DNA of 64,000 nt from Streptomyces sp. NBC_00271 (GTDB taxonomy: Bacteria; Actinomycetota; Actinomycetes; Streptomycetales; Streptomycetaceae). Positions 54,051 to 62,648 of this stretch are shown piece by piece. The DNA lies in NCBI RefSeq assembly GCF_036178845.1, contig NZ_CP108070.1:9114001-9178000 (forward strand), in the 5' to 3' direction. The notes beneath the pieces were generated by a model. The model was not told the DNA's origin. It did not search any database and saw nothing but the letters and a program-made list of their open reading frames with translations. The position numbers were made by a program, and so were the translations under genes. Each line of letters starts with the position of its first letter. The first letter of the stretch is position 1.

Positions 54051-55048
54051 GAGGTCTCCTCGGCAGTGCGGACGGGAAGCGCGCTCTCGATCCGGTCGAC
54101 GGCGGCGAAGGCGCCGTAGGCGACCAGATGCACCAGGCAGTGGTCGGTATGGATGGGTTTGCGCCAGGCCGTCACGTCCTCGTCCGTGATCCGGTACGGG
54201 GCCAGCGCGGCCAGCAGCGCGAGCCGCGCCCCGGGCCGCGAACGGTCGGGCAGTCCGTCCCACGCGAGCGGCGGGTGCGAGCCGTCCCAGTCCCGCAGCG
54301 TCTCCCGTACGAGGATCCGGTCGGCCTCGTCGAGAAGCCCCTCTCCCTCGGTGGCGGCGGCCCGCAGTGCGGAGTAGGCCGGGCCGACGGTGGTCCCGCG
54401 CGCCCAGTCGGGACCCGGCCCGGGGTCGTCGAGGAGTTCCAGGCCCGCACCCGGCGCGGGTCGCCTGCGCACCGTCCGGGCGACGGACCGCCCGGCCAGA
54501 CTCCGCACCGCCCGGAACCGTTGCGCGTTGCCGGGCAGCAGACTCTCGGTGAGCAGCGCCGACACCACGCGGTTGATGAAGTGGAAGGACAGGGCGGTGC
54601 CGATGTAGGCGGGGGCGTGCGCGACGGGGAAGGGGTACGGCGCCAACTCGGGTGCCCCCGGGGTCCGGGTCGCCCCGCCCCATGCCAGCACGCGCGCGTG
54701 CTCCTCGTCGGCGGGGGTGTCCCCGCGCGCCACCGTCTCCGCGAGCCGGTGGTCCCCGGTCGCGTGCAGCAACATCGTGTGCGCGTCCACGCAGAACGGG
54801 CACCGGTTGGCGACGGACACCCCGAGTGCAGCGAGTTCCTTCCCCGTCCGGCTGCCCGCGCCCGCGATCAGCGACTCGCGCATCAACGCCCAGGCGGAAG
54901 CCATGAGACCGGGAGCGGGCGAGAGCACGACGAAGGTCGCTGCGCGCTCGATGCCGAAGTCGTCGGCGAGCTGGGCGTAGACGCCCGCGATACGGCCGGT
55001 GGCGGACCTGGGCGGAGACGGGGTGGTGTAACGGAAGGGACTGGGCAT
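54047..55048 (-). CDS. Carboxymuconolactone decarboxylase/AhpD-like protein
   Basis: A 333-aa protein from ATG 55048 with AGGAGG upstream. Residues about 30-105 hold the AhpD-type core: RTGKELAALGVSVANRCPFC, then VDAHTMLLHA (E-x-C-x-x-C-x-x-x-H peroxidatic motif). The C-terminal ~200 residues (SFHFINRVVSALLTESLLPG, then ATEGEGLLDEADRILVRETL) repeat the helical theme without the cysteines. Probably a thiol peroxidase-like protein; coupled to the methyltransferase. Confidence 0.82.
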   Translation of the reverse strand: MPSPFRYTTPSPPRSATGRIAGVYAQLADDFGIERAATFVVLSPAPGLMASAWALMRESLIAGAGSRTGKELAALGVSVANRCPFCVDAHTMLLHATGDHRLAETVARGDTPADEEHARVLAWGGATRTPGAPELAPYPFPVAHAPAYIGTALSFHFINRVVSALLTESLLPGNAQRFRAVRSLAGRSVARTVRRRPAPGAGLELLDDPGPGPDWARGTTVGPAYSALRAAATEGEGLLDEADRILVRETLRDWDGSHPPLAWDGLPDRSRPGARLALLAALAPYRITDEDVTAWRKPIHTDHCLVHLVAYGAFAAVDRIESALPVRTAEETS

Positions 55049-55264
55049 GGGACGCCTCCTGGTAGGGAATGAGCGCGAGGCCGCCGGCTCGGCCGCCATC
55101 GCCACCCTCCTTCAGGGAGCCGTCCCCGGTCGTCGTCCCCCCGAAGGCATCCCGAACTACCCCCACCCGCCCCGCGCGCGCCGTGATCTACTCCAGCCGG
55201 AGTACGCCGCGCCCCCTCCACAGGTCTGACGCCACTGTCCGAACAGCCGTCTATCGTGCGGAAC

Positions 55265-56377
55265 ATGGCGTTGGACCAGGGCGCGCGCAGGCACCTGACC
55301 GACGCGGCCCTCGCGGTCGCGGTCGGTGCCCTCGTCATGACCGCGGCCGCGGCCGACGGCGGCGCGACCCCCGCCGACTACGCGCTGATCACCGCGGGCT
55401 CCCTCGCCCTCGCGGCCTACCGCCACGCCCCGCGCCGGGTACTCGCGGTCAGTACGGTCACCACGACGGCGTACGTCCTGCACGCCCACCCCGGCACCCT
55501 CGCCGCCCTGCCCGTACTGGCCGCCGTCCACACGGCGGCCCGAGCGGGTCATCGAGGAGTGGCGGCGCTCGCGAGTGCCCTGTTCCTGGCGGCATTCGTG
55601 GCCATGGACCTCACGGCACGCGCAGGCGCCGAGCGCTCTCTCCTGCTCGCCGGCTGGTTCCTGTGCGCCCTGGTGACGGGCCTCGCCGACCGCAACTGGC
55701 AGGCGTATCTGCGCCAGACGGAACAGCGCGCGATGGAGGCGGAACGCACCCGTGAGGAGGCGGCCCTGCGCCGCGCGGGCGAGGAACGGCTGCGGATCGC
55801 CCGCGAGTTGCACGACTCGCTCACGCACAGCATCTCGATCGTCAAGCTCCAGGCGGGTGTCGCCGTCCATCTCGCCCGCAAACGCGGTGAGGAGGTCCCG
55901 CCCGCGCTGCTCGCCATCCAGGAGGCGGGCGGCGAGGCGATGCGCGAACTGCGGGCCACGCTCGAGGTGTTGCGCACCGACGAGCCGACCGGCACCCCGG
56001 CGCTGCTCGTGGAGCGGGCCCGTGCGGCCGGTCTCGCCGTGGAGCTGACGGTGAGCGGCGACGAGCGTCCGCTCACGGCGACGGTGGACCGTGCCGCGTA
56101 CCGCATCGTCCAGGAGGCCCTGACGAACGCCGCGCGCCACGCGGGCCCCGCCAAGGTGGCCGTCCAACTCGACTACAGCACCGCCGACCTGACGATATCC
56201 GTCGACGACGACGGCGGCGCCGACCCGTCCTGTCCGCCCACCCCCGGCATCGGCCTCACCGGCATGCGCGAACGTGTCACGGCCCTCGGCGGCACCCTGC
56301 ACGCCGCACCGCGCACGGAGGGCGGCTTCTCGGTGCGCGCCGAACTGCCGCTGGGCCTACCGGAGGAGGTGCCGTGA
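55265..56377 (+). CDS. Sensor histidine kinase (NarL-type partner)
   Basis: A 370-aa kinase. The N-terminal ~140 residues contain about four membrane segments (ALAVAVGALVMTAAAADGG to LLLAGWFLCALVTGLAD). The HisKA_3 phospho-acceptor His is in RIARELHDSLTHSISIVKLQ; the HATPase N-box is YRIVQEALTNAARHAG; G1 is VDDDGG and G2 is GIGLTGMRERV. GTG 55256 is an alternative start. The stop overlaps the response regulator start, a classic two-component pair. Confidence 0.92.
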   Translation: MALDQGARRHLTDAALAVAVGALVMTAAAADGGATPADYALITAGSLALAAYRHAPRRVLAVSTVTTTAYVLHAHPGTLAALPVLAAVHTAARAGHRGVAALASALFLAAFVAMDLTARAGAERSLLLAGWFLCALVTGLADRNWQAYLRQTEQRAMEAERTREEAALRRAGEERLRIARELHDSLTHSISIVKLQAGVAVHLARKRGEEVPPALLAIQEAGGEAMRELRATLEVLRTDEPTGTPALLVERARAAGLAVELTVSGDERPLTATVDRAAYRIVQEALTNAARHAGPAKVAVQLDYSTADLTISVDDDGGADPSCPPTPGIGLTGMRERVTALGGTLHAAPRTEGGFSVRAELPLGLPEEVP

Positions 56378-57042
56378 TCAGGGTCGCGCTCGTCGACGAC
56401 CAGGCGCTGATGCGCGCCGGTTTCCGCGCCCTGCTCGATGCCGAGGAGGGCATCGAGGTCGTGGGCGAGGCCGCCGACGGCAAGCAGGGCCTCGCGCTGG
56501 TACGCGCTTCCTTGCCGGACATCGCCCTCGTCGACGTACAGATGCCGGTGATGTCGGGCATCGAGGCCACCCGCCGTATCGCCGCCGACCCGGAGCTGTC
56601 CGCCGTGCGTGTCGTCATGCTCACCAACTACGGCCTGGACGAGTACGTCTTCGAGGCGTTGCGGGCCGGGGCCAGCGGCTTCCTGCTCAAGGACACCGAG
56701 CCCGCCGACCTGCTCCAGGCCATCGAGGTCGTCGCGCGCGGAGAGGCGCTGCTGTCCCCGTCCGTGACCCGCACCCTGATCGGCGAGTTCGTCGCCCGGC
56801 CCCCGGACCGGGCCACCGCGCCCGGCCTGGAGTGCCTCACCCGCCGCGAACGCGAGGTCACGGCACTCGCCGCGCGCGGTCTGACCAACGAGGAGATCGC
56901 CGCGCACATGGTCATCAGCCCGTTCACCGCCAAGACCCACATCAGCCGGGCGATGACGAAACTGGGCGCCCGCGACCGGGCCCAACTGGTCGTGTTCGCC
57001 TACGAGTCGGGCTTGGTGACGGCCCGGGGGAGTGTGAACTGA
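56374..57042 (+). CDS. NarL/LuxR-family response regulator
   Basis: A 222-aa regulator from GTG 56374. The receiver domain has the acidic pair in ALVDDQALMR, the phospho-Asp in DIALVDVQMPVMSG and Lys in FLLKDTEP. The C-terminal LuxR HTH is LTRREREVTALAARGLTNEE, then HMVISPFTAKTHISRAMTKL. Partner of the kinase just upstream. Target genes unknown. Confidence 0.93.
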   Translation: MIRVALVDDQALMRAGFRALLDAEEGIEVVGEAADGKQGLALVRASLPDIALVDVQMPVMSGIEATRRIAADPELSAVRVVMLTNYGLDEYVFEALRAGASGFLLKDTEPADLLQAIEVVARGEALLSPSVTRTLIGEFVARPPDRATAPGLECLTRREREVTALAARGLTNEEIAAHMVISPFTAKTHISRAMTKLGARDRAQLVVFAYESGLVTARGSVN

Positions 57043-57380
57043 GGGGTGCGTCGGAGGTGGGTTGCTCGTACCCGCCCCCGACGACGTCTGACGGCCCGTC
57101 TCCTGATACCGCCGTCCGCTCGACGTGGCTCAAGTTGAAGAACGGCAAGTCCGTGGCGACCGTGGTGTTCGAGCCGCGGAACTCCTCCGGGGGACCTCCC
57201 CACCGGTGGGTGACAGCCGCCCACCGGTGGGCGCCGAAGTGAGAGCGCGTCCGATCGGTAGTCTGCTGCCTGATCAGGGCGACCGGAGCCGAGCCGGGCC
57301 GGAACTCCCCGGATTCCTCCCACGGCGCGTCCGGAGGACTCATTGGTACCGGCCGACGCGCGCAAACACCGAGGTGAGAG
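57043..57380. other. Intergenic, holds twin palindromes
   Basis: About 340 nt between the response regulator and the second gamma-glutamyltransferase. The plus strand 57118-57242 is open (STWLKLKNGKSVATVVFEPR) but is not recognised as a gene. The twin CCCACCGGTGGG palindromes are described separately. Confidence 0.5.
57199..57231. promoter_or_regulatory. Two identical 12-bp palindromes, CCCACCGGTGGG
   Basis: Copies at 57199-57210 and 57220-57231, 21 bp apart centre to centre, on the same face of the helix. They lie 150 nt upstream of the second gamma-glutamyltransferase gene and downstream of a two-component system. Candidate operator pair. Confidence 0.6.
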
Positions 57381-59204
57381 ATGCACTTCACTACTCGACC
57401 CACGCTTCAAGGGTCCTTCGGCATGGTGTCCTCCACGCACTGGCTCGCCTCGCAGTCGGCGATGGCCGTCCTGGAGGACGGCGGCAACGCGTACGACGCC
57501 GCCGTCGCCGCGGGCTTCGTCCTGCACGTGGTCGAGCCGCACCTCAACGGACCCGCCGGCGAGGTCCCGATCATCCTCGCCCCGGCGGGCGGCGAGGTGC
57601 GTGTGCTGTGCGGGCAGGGCGTCGCGCCCGCCGGGGCGACGATCGCCCACTACAGGGGACTCGGTTTGGATCTCGTACCCGGCACCGGGCCGCTCGCGGC
57701 CGCCGTGCCCGGCGCCTTCGACGCGTGGATGCTGCTCCTGCGCGACCACGGCACGAGGTCCCTCGCCGACGTCATGAAGTACGCCATCGGATACGCGGAG
57801 GACGGGCACCCGCCCGTGCAGCGGGTCGGCGAGACCGTGGAGTCGGTGCGCGCGCTCTTCGAGACGGAGTGGACCTCGTCGGCCGAGGTGTACCTGCCCG
57901 GCGGGAAGGCGCCGCGTCCCGGCGAACTGTTCCGCAATCCCGCCCTCGCCGCGACCTGGCGCCGCCTGCTCGCGGAGGTCTCCGTAGAGACCGGCCGCGT
58001 GGCGCAGATCGAGGCCGCGCGCCGCGTCTGGCGCTCGGGCTTCATCGCCGAGGCCCTCGTACGGCAGGCCCGGCGGCCCACCATGGACACCAGCGGACAG
58101 CGCCACACCGGCACCCTGACAGCCGCCGACCTGGCCTCCTGGTCCGCGAGCTACGAGGCGCCCGCGACGTACGACTGGCGCGGCTGGACCCTGTGCAAGG
58201 CGGGCCCCTGGAGCCAGGGCCCGGTCCTCCTCCAGCAGCTCGCCCTGCTCCCGCCCCGGCTGCCGCGGTACGGCTCCGCGGAGTACGTCCACCTGCTCGT
58301 CGAGGGCTGCAAGCTCGCCATGGCCGACCGGGAGGCCTGGTACGGGGACGCGGCCGAGGTGCCCCTCGACGAGCTGTTGTCGCAGGAGTACAACGCGGAG
58401 CGGCGCGCCCTCATCGGCCACAAGGCCTCCCGCGAGCTGCGTCCCGGCAGTCCCGGAGGGCGCACCCCGACGATCAGTGGCCACGCGCGCGAGGTCGCCG
58501 CCGGGAATCCGGCCTTCGACGCACCGGCGGCACCGGGCGCGGGCGAACCCACCGTCGCCAGGGCCGCGGGGGAACCCGAGGTGGCCCGGGACGGCAGCAC
58601 CCGGGGCGACACCTGCCACCTCGACGTCGTCGACCGCTGGGGCAACATGGTCGCCGCCACCCCCAGCGGTGGCTGGCTTCAGTCCAACCCCGTCGTACCC
58701 GAGCTGGGCTTCCCGCTCGGCACCCGGCTCCAGATGGCATGGCTGGACGAGGGGCTGCCCAACTCCCTCACACCGGGCCGCCGCCCCCGTACGACGCTGA
58801 CGCCCTCGCTGGCGCTGCGCGACGGAGTCCCGGTCATGGCGTTCGGAACCCCGGGTGGCGATCAGCAGGACCAGTGGCAGACCCACTTCTTCCTGGCCGT
58901 GGCGCTGCGCGCCGAGGTACGCGGCGGGCTCGACCTCCAGGGCGCGATCGACGCCCCGAACTGGCACAACGACAGCTTCCCGGGCTCGTTCCACCCGCGC
59001 GGCATGCGCCCCGGCAGCCTCACCGTCGAGTCCCGCACGGACGAGGCGGTCATCGAGGAGCTGCGCCGTCGCGGCCATGACGTCCAGGTCGCGGAGGCCT
59101 GGTCCGAGGGCCTGCTGTGCGCGGTCGCCCGGGATCCGGACACGGGTGTGCTGTCGGCGGCGGCGAACCCGCGGGGGATGCAGGGGTACGCGGTGGGACG
59201 CTGA
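57381..59204 (+). CDS. Gamma-glutamyltransferase family protein without signal peptide
   Basis: A 607-aa Ntn-hydrolase of the GGT superfamily. N-terminal MVSSTHWLASQSAMAVLEDG, then GNAYDAAVAAGFVLHVVEPH; the self-processing Thr is T411 in RGDTCHLDVVDRWGN; AFGTPGGDQQDQWQTHFFLA and RRRGHDVQVAEAWSEGLLCA follow. No export signal, so it should act in the cytosol, unlike the enzyme at 38550. The His-less TCHLDVVD motif suggests the acylase-like branch; substrate unknown. Confidence 0.88.
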   Translation: MHFTTRPTLQGSFGMVSSTHWLASQSAMAVLEDGGNAYDAAVAAGFVLHVVEPHLNGPAGEVPIILAPAGGEVRVLCGQGVAPAGATIAHYRGLGLDLVPGTGPLAAAVPGAFDAWMLLLRDHGTRSLADVMKYAIGYAEDGHPPVQRVGETVESVRALFETEWTSSAEVYLPGGKAPRPGELFRNPALAATWRRLLAEVSVETGRVAQIEAARRVWRSGFIAEALVRQARRPTMDTSGQRHTGTLTAADLASWSASYEAPATYDWRGWTLCKAGPWSQGPVLLQQLALLPPRLPRYGSAEYVHLLVEGCKLAMADREAWYGDAAEVPLDELLSQEYNAERRALIGHKASRELRPGSPGGRTPTISGHAREVAAGNPAFDAPAAPGAGEPTVARAAGEPEVARDGSTRGDTCHLDVVDRWGNMVAATPSGGWLQSNPVVPELGFPLGTRLQMAWLDEGLPNSLTPGRRPRTTLTPSLALRDGVPVMAFGTPGGDQQDQWQTHFFLAVALRAEVRGGLDLQGAIDAPNWHNDSFPGSFHPRGMRPGSLTVESRTDEAVIEELRRRGHDVQVAEAWSEGLLCAVARDPDTGVLSAAANPRGMQGYAVGR

Positions 59205-59290
59205 TCAGCATCTCCGGGAATTCACGGCAATTCCACCCGGAGTGCACCGGAGGGGCGGGGATTGTCAGTGGCGCGTGTTGTCATGGAGCC

Positions 59291-60136
59291 ATGATCGAAG
59301 ACATCGAAACCATCGACGAGTTTCTCGCGCGCCGCACGTCCGACGTCGAAGAAACGATCCGGCAGGCGGCCGCCACCGAGATCATGCCGCGCTTCAGGCA
59401 GCTGACCGCGGACGAGATCGACGAGAAGAGCGGCCCGCACGACCTGGTCACGGACGCCGACCGCAAGGCCGAGGAGTACCTCACCGAGGCGCTCACCAAG
59501 CTGCTGCCCGGCTCGGTCGTCGTCGGCGAGGAGGCGGTCCACGCCAATCCGGCGACGTACGAGGCGATCCAGGGGCAGGCCCCGGTCTGGATCGTCGACC
59601 CGGTCGACGGCACCCGCCAGTTCGTCCACGGCGACACCGGTTTCTGCACGCTCGTCGCGCTCGCCGTGGGCGGGGTCGTGCACGCCTCCTGGACCTATGC
59701 CCCGGCCCGCGACCAGCTCGCCGTCGCCGTGCGCGGCCGGGGTGCCCGCCTCGACGGCGAGCTGCTGCGCCCGGGTGCGCCCACGCCCGGCCGTGACCTC
59801 GAGATAGCCACCTCCCACCCCGACTACACCACCGACGAGCAGAAGCGCGCTCTCCTCGGCCTGCGTACCGAGGGCGTGCGGCCGCGTCCCTGCGGTTCGG
59901 CGGGGCTGGAGTATCTGGCCGTCGCCCGCGGTGAGCTCGACGGGACAGCTTTCTCCTGGGAGGCGGCCTGGGACCACGCGGCGGGCCTGCTCCTCGTCGA
60001 GGAGGCGGGCGGCGCCCACCTGACCCTCACGGGCGAACCTTTCCGCATCACGGGAGGCAACACCCTCCCCTTCACGGCGGCCCGCGACGAGGCCACGGCC
60101 CGACGGGTACGGGGCTTGCTGACCGCCGGCCTCTGA
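59291..60136 (+). CDS. Inositol monophosphatase family phosphatase
   Basis: A 281-aa Mg-dependent phosphatase. Metal motifs in order: VTDADRKAEEYL, GEEAVHANP (Glu), WIVDPVDGTRQFVHG (DPxDGT), then SWEAAWDHAAGLLLVEEAGG. In actinomycetes such enzymes act on inositol phosphate, histidinol phosphate or 3'-phosphoadenosine phosphate; DPVDGTRQFVHG does not decide between them. ATG 59291 with GGAG upstream. Confidence 0.9.
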   Translation: MIEDIETIDEFLARRTSDVEETIRQAAATEIMPRFRQLTADEIDEKSGPHDLVTDADRKAEEYLTEALTKLLPGSVVVGEEAVHANPATYEAIQGQAPVWIVDPVDGTRQFVHGDTGFCTLVALAVGGVVHASWTYAPARDQLAVAVRGRGARLDGELLRPGAPTPGRDLEIATSHPDYTTDEQKRALLGLRTEGVRPRPCGSAGLEYLAVARGELDGTAFSWEAAWDHAAGLLLVEEAGGAHLTLTGEPFRITGGNTLPFTAARDEATARRVRGLLTAGL

Positions 60137-60639
60137 CCCCACCGACGCGCCGAGGGCATGGCGGCGTCGGCAGCCGACCGTGGCCCTGGGGCTGGAAGCG
60201 GTCCCGGCGAAGGTCGAGGGGTTGCGCGGCGCCCGTCCGGCACCGCACACGCGCCCCCGACTGCGACCGGGAACGGGCAAGGGCTTCGACGTGACGATAT
60301 CGAGCGGCTTGCCATGCCCAGAAGAGTTCGGTGACCGGCATGGTCCAGGACTCGCCGGCCGGGTGGACACCGTGGGCGTCGACCAGGCCGATGAGGCGTT
60401 GCGGGCCGTCGCTGACGATCTCGCGGACGGTGACGCTGGGGGTGCTGACCATCGGGAACAGTCGGTCGGGGGCGGGGGGACAGCGCCAGTACCCGGCCGA
60501 TGCGGTCGAACGCGTCGGGCTGATCCAGCAGCTCTCGCCTGGGCGGATCCCGAACTTGCTCGGCGCTCAGCTGCTCACTCGTGCCGACGCTGCCCGCCCC
60601 TGCTGCCGGATGCCCCGCTGTTCTCCGTCCAGGGGTTCA

Positions 60640-60845
60640 GCCGGTAGATAGGGGCAGTCGGGGTCAGGCTCGCGCGCCTCGGTGATCGTGTCGTCGAGAC
60701 GGTTGTGTACGCTCCGGAGGTCTGCCATCTGCCGGTCGATGCGGTCGCGCTAGGCGGCCAGCAGGTCCAGTAGCAGCATCTCGGGATCCGTCCGGGCGAG
60801 CACCCGTCTCACACCAGTGGCCCCGTCGGCACAAGGTGAAAGCGG
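60640..60845 (-). pseudogene. MerR-like regulator, C-terminal remnant
   Basis: The minus strand reads VRRVLARTDPEMLLLDLLAA, then a TAG stop (60751-60753 region), then RDRIDRQMADLRSVHNRLDD and TITEAREPDPDCPYL in the same frame. The helical pattern is that of the dimerisation coil of MerR-type regulators. The DNA-binding part is absent. Assignment is tentative. Confidence 0.4.
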
Positions 60846-60900
60846 ATGGCTTTTGGGCCCCCTGCGGGTCCCGGACCCCGGCGACCTAAGGTCCGGCGGG

Positions 60901-60948
60901 CCCACAGCCCAGGCGGCCTCAGACCCCACAGCCCGGGCGGCCCCTGAC
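60901..60948 (+). repeat. Tandem 24-bp repeat
   Basis: Two adjacent 24-bp copies beginning CCCACAGCCC (60901-60924 and 60925-60948), differing at three positions. No frame or binding motif is evident. Confidence 0.6.
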
Positions 60949-61072
60949 CCGGTAGCCCAGACCCCCGTCCGCCGGACGACTTCCGTCTCCCAACCCCCCG
61001 CGCCATCAAGGCTGTCAGTCCCCCGGCATATCCTGATGTCCAGTGGCCGTCGGCTGACAAAGGAGTCCGAAG

Positions 61073-62491
61073 GTGCCATCGATGCTCGATGCGGTCGTGG
61101 TGGGTGCGGGGCCGAACGGACTGACGGCTGCCGTGGAGCTGGCCCGCCGCGGCTTCTCCGTGGCCGTGTTCGAGGCACGGGACACCGTGGGCGGCGGCGC
61201 CCGCACCGAAGAGCTGACACTCCCCGGCTTCCGGCACGACCCCTGTTCCGCGGCCCACCCCCTCGGCATCAACTCACCCGCCTTCCGAGCGATGCCCCTG
61301 GAGCGGTACGGCCTGGAGTGGCTGCACGCGAAGCTCCCCATGGCACACCCGTTCCCCGACGGCACGGCGGCGGTGCTCGCCCGCTCCGTGGCCGAGACGG
61401 CGGCCTCGTTCGGCCCGCGCGACGCCGGCGCGTACCGCAGACTGGTCGCCCCCTTCCTCCCCAAGTGGGATACGCTGGCCCACGACTTCATGTCCCTGCC
61501 ACTGACCGCCCTGCCCCGCGACCCGGTGACGCTCGCCCGCTTCGGCCTGGCCGGGCTGCCGCCCTCGACCTGGCTCATGCGGCGCTTCCGCGACGAGCGG
61601 GCCCAGGCGCTGTTCGCCGGTCTCGTCGCACACGTCATGGCCCCGCTCGACGGCATCGCCACCGGCGCCGTCGGCCTGGTCTTCGCGCTGGCCGCGCACG
61701 CCCGCGGCTGGCCCGTGCCCCGCGGCGGCTCCCAGTCCATCTCCGACGCCCTCACCGCGTACCTCAAGGACCTCGGCGGCACCGTCCACACCGACTACGA
61801 AGTCAAGCGTCTCGACGACCTGCCGCCCGCCCGCGCCTACGTCTTCGACACCTCACCCACCGCGCTGTCCCGCATCGCGGGCTTCGGGCGGTACTACGAG
61901 GACTACCGCTACGGGGCGTCCGTCTTCAAGATCGACTACGCCCTGGACGGCCCCGTCCCCTGGACGGCAGAGGAGGCACGCACCGCCGGGACGGTGCAGG
62001 TGGGCGCGAGCCGCGCCGAGATCGCCACCGCCCTGCGCGCCGCCTCGCGCGAGGGCCGGGCGCCGGACGCTCCCTTCCTGATCACGGTCCAGCCCAGCGT
62101 CGTCGATCCCTCCCGGGCCCCGGAGGGCAAGCAGGTCTTCTGGGTGTACGGACACGTTCCGAACGGCTGGACGGGTGACCTCACGGACGCGATCGAGCGG
62201 CAGTTGGAGCGGTTCGCACCCGGCTTCCGTGACCGCGTACTGGCTCGCGCCACCGCGGGCCCGCGCGAACTCGCCGCGCACAACGCCAACTACGTGGGCG
62301 GCGACATCGGCTGCGGTGCCGCCTCCGGACTCCAGCTCCTGCTGCGCCCCAAGCTCTCCCTGTTTCCGTACAGCACACCGCACCCGGCCGTCTTCATCTG
62401 CTCCTCGGCCACCCCGCCGGGCCCCGGTGTGCACGGCATGTCGGGGCACAACGCGGCGAAGGCCGTATGGCGGCGCTTGCGCCAGTCCTGA
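61073..62491 (+). CDS. Phytoene desaturase-like FAD oxidoreductase
   Basis: A 472-aa flavoenzyme from GTG 61073 with AAAGGAG 7 nt upstream. FAD fold [20 protein letters not shown] and [20 protein letters not shown]; central [20 protein letters not shown] (YxxGGxxxL-like); C-terminal [16 protein letters not shown] is the second FAD-contact motif. It belongs to the NAD(P)/FAD-dependent oxidoreductases related to carotenoid desaturases/isomerases; no carotenoid genes are nearby, so the substrate is open. Confidence 0.9.
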   Translation: MPSMLDAVVVGAGPNGLTAAVELARRGFSVAVFEARDTVGGGARTEELTLPGFRHDPCSAAHPLGINSPAFRAMPLERYGLEWLHAKLPMAHPFPDGTAAVLARSVAETAASFGPRDAGAYRRLVAPFLPKWDTLAHDFMSLPLTALPRDPVTLARFGLAGLPPSTWLMRRFRDERAQALFAGLVAHVMAPLDGIATGAVGLVFALAAHARGWPVPRGGSQSISDALTAYLKDLGGTVHTDYEVKRLDDLPPARAYVFDTSPTALSRIAGFGRYYEDYRYGASVFKIDYALDGPVPWTAEEARTAGTVQVGASRAEIATALRAASREGRAPDAPFLITVQPSVVDPSRAPEGKQVFWVYGHVPNGWTGDLTDAIERQLERFAPGFRDRVLARATAGPRELAAHNANYVGGDIGCGAASGLQLLLRPKLSLFPYSTPHPAVFICSSATPPGPGVHGMSGHNAAKAVWRRLRQS

Positions 62492-62648
62492 TCAGAGGCG
62501 ACCACCAGTCCTGACCAGAGGCGGCGCAAGCCGTCACATCCGTGCCTCGTTTCACAGGAAGAAAGCGCTGTCACGCGTCTCGACAACGTCCCGCCCCGGC
62601 CCGATCATGCGATGGGGCCGTGGCATGACCGTGACAGGAGACTTCCAC

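Larger units (their letters stand above)
60137..61072. other. Decayed intergenic stretch
   Basis: About 940 nt. The minus strand holds protein-like pieces: VSTPSVTVREIVSDGPQRLI near 60400-60450 (unassigned) and a broken MerR-like tail near 60650-60840. The right part has a tandem 24-bp repeat (60901-60948). No intact gene. Confidence 0.5.

Noticed and set aside
53217..55166. Single 649-aa minus-strand frame covering two genes
   Set aside because: The upstream half is an out-of-frame reading of the AhpD-like gene; the methyltransferase starts at ATG 54050 with a coupled stop/start.
56274..57242. Plus-strand frame ending STWLKLKNGKSVATVVFEPR
   Set aside because: Most of it is a shadow of the kinase and response regulator; the short unique end has no start codon with a ribosome binding site.
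60072..60452. Minus-strand gene starting VSTPSVTVREIVSDG
   Set aside because: Protein-like at its start, but it runs into the antisense of the inositol-phosphatase gene and has no recognisable family; left as decayed sequence.
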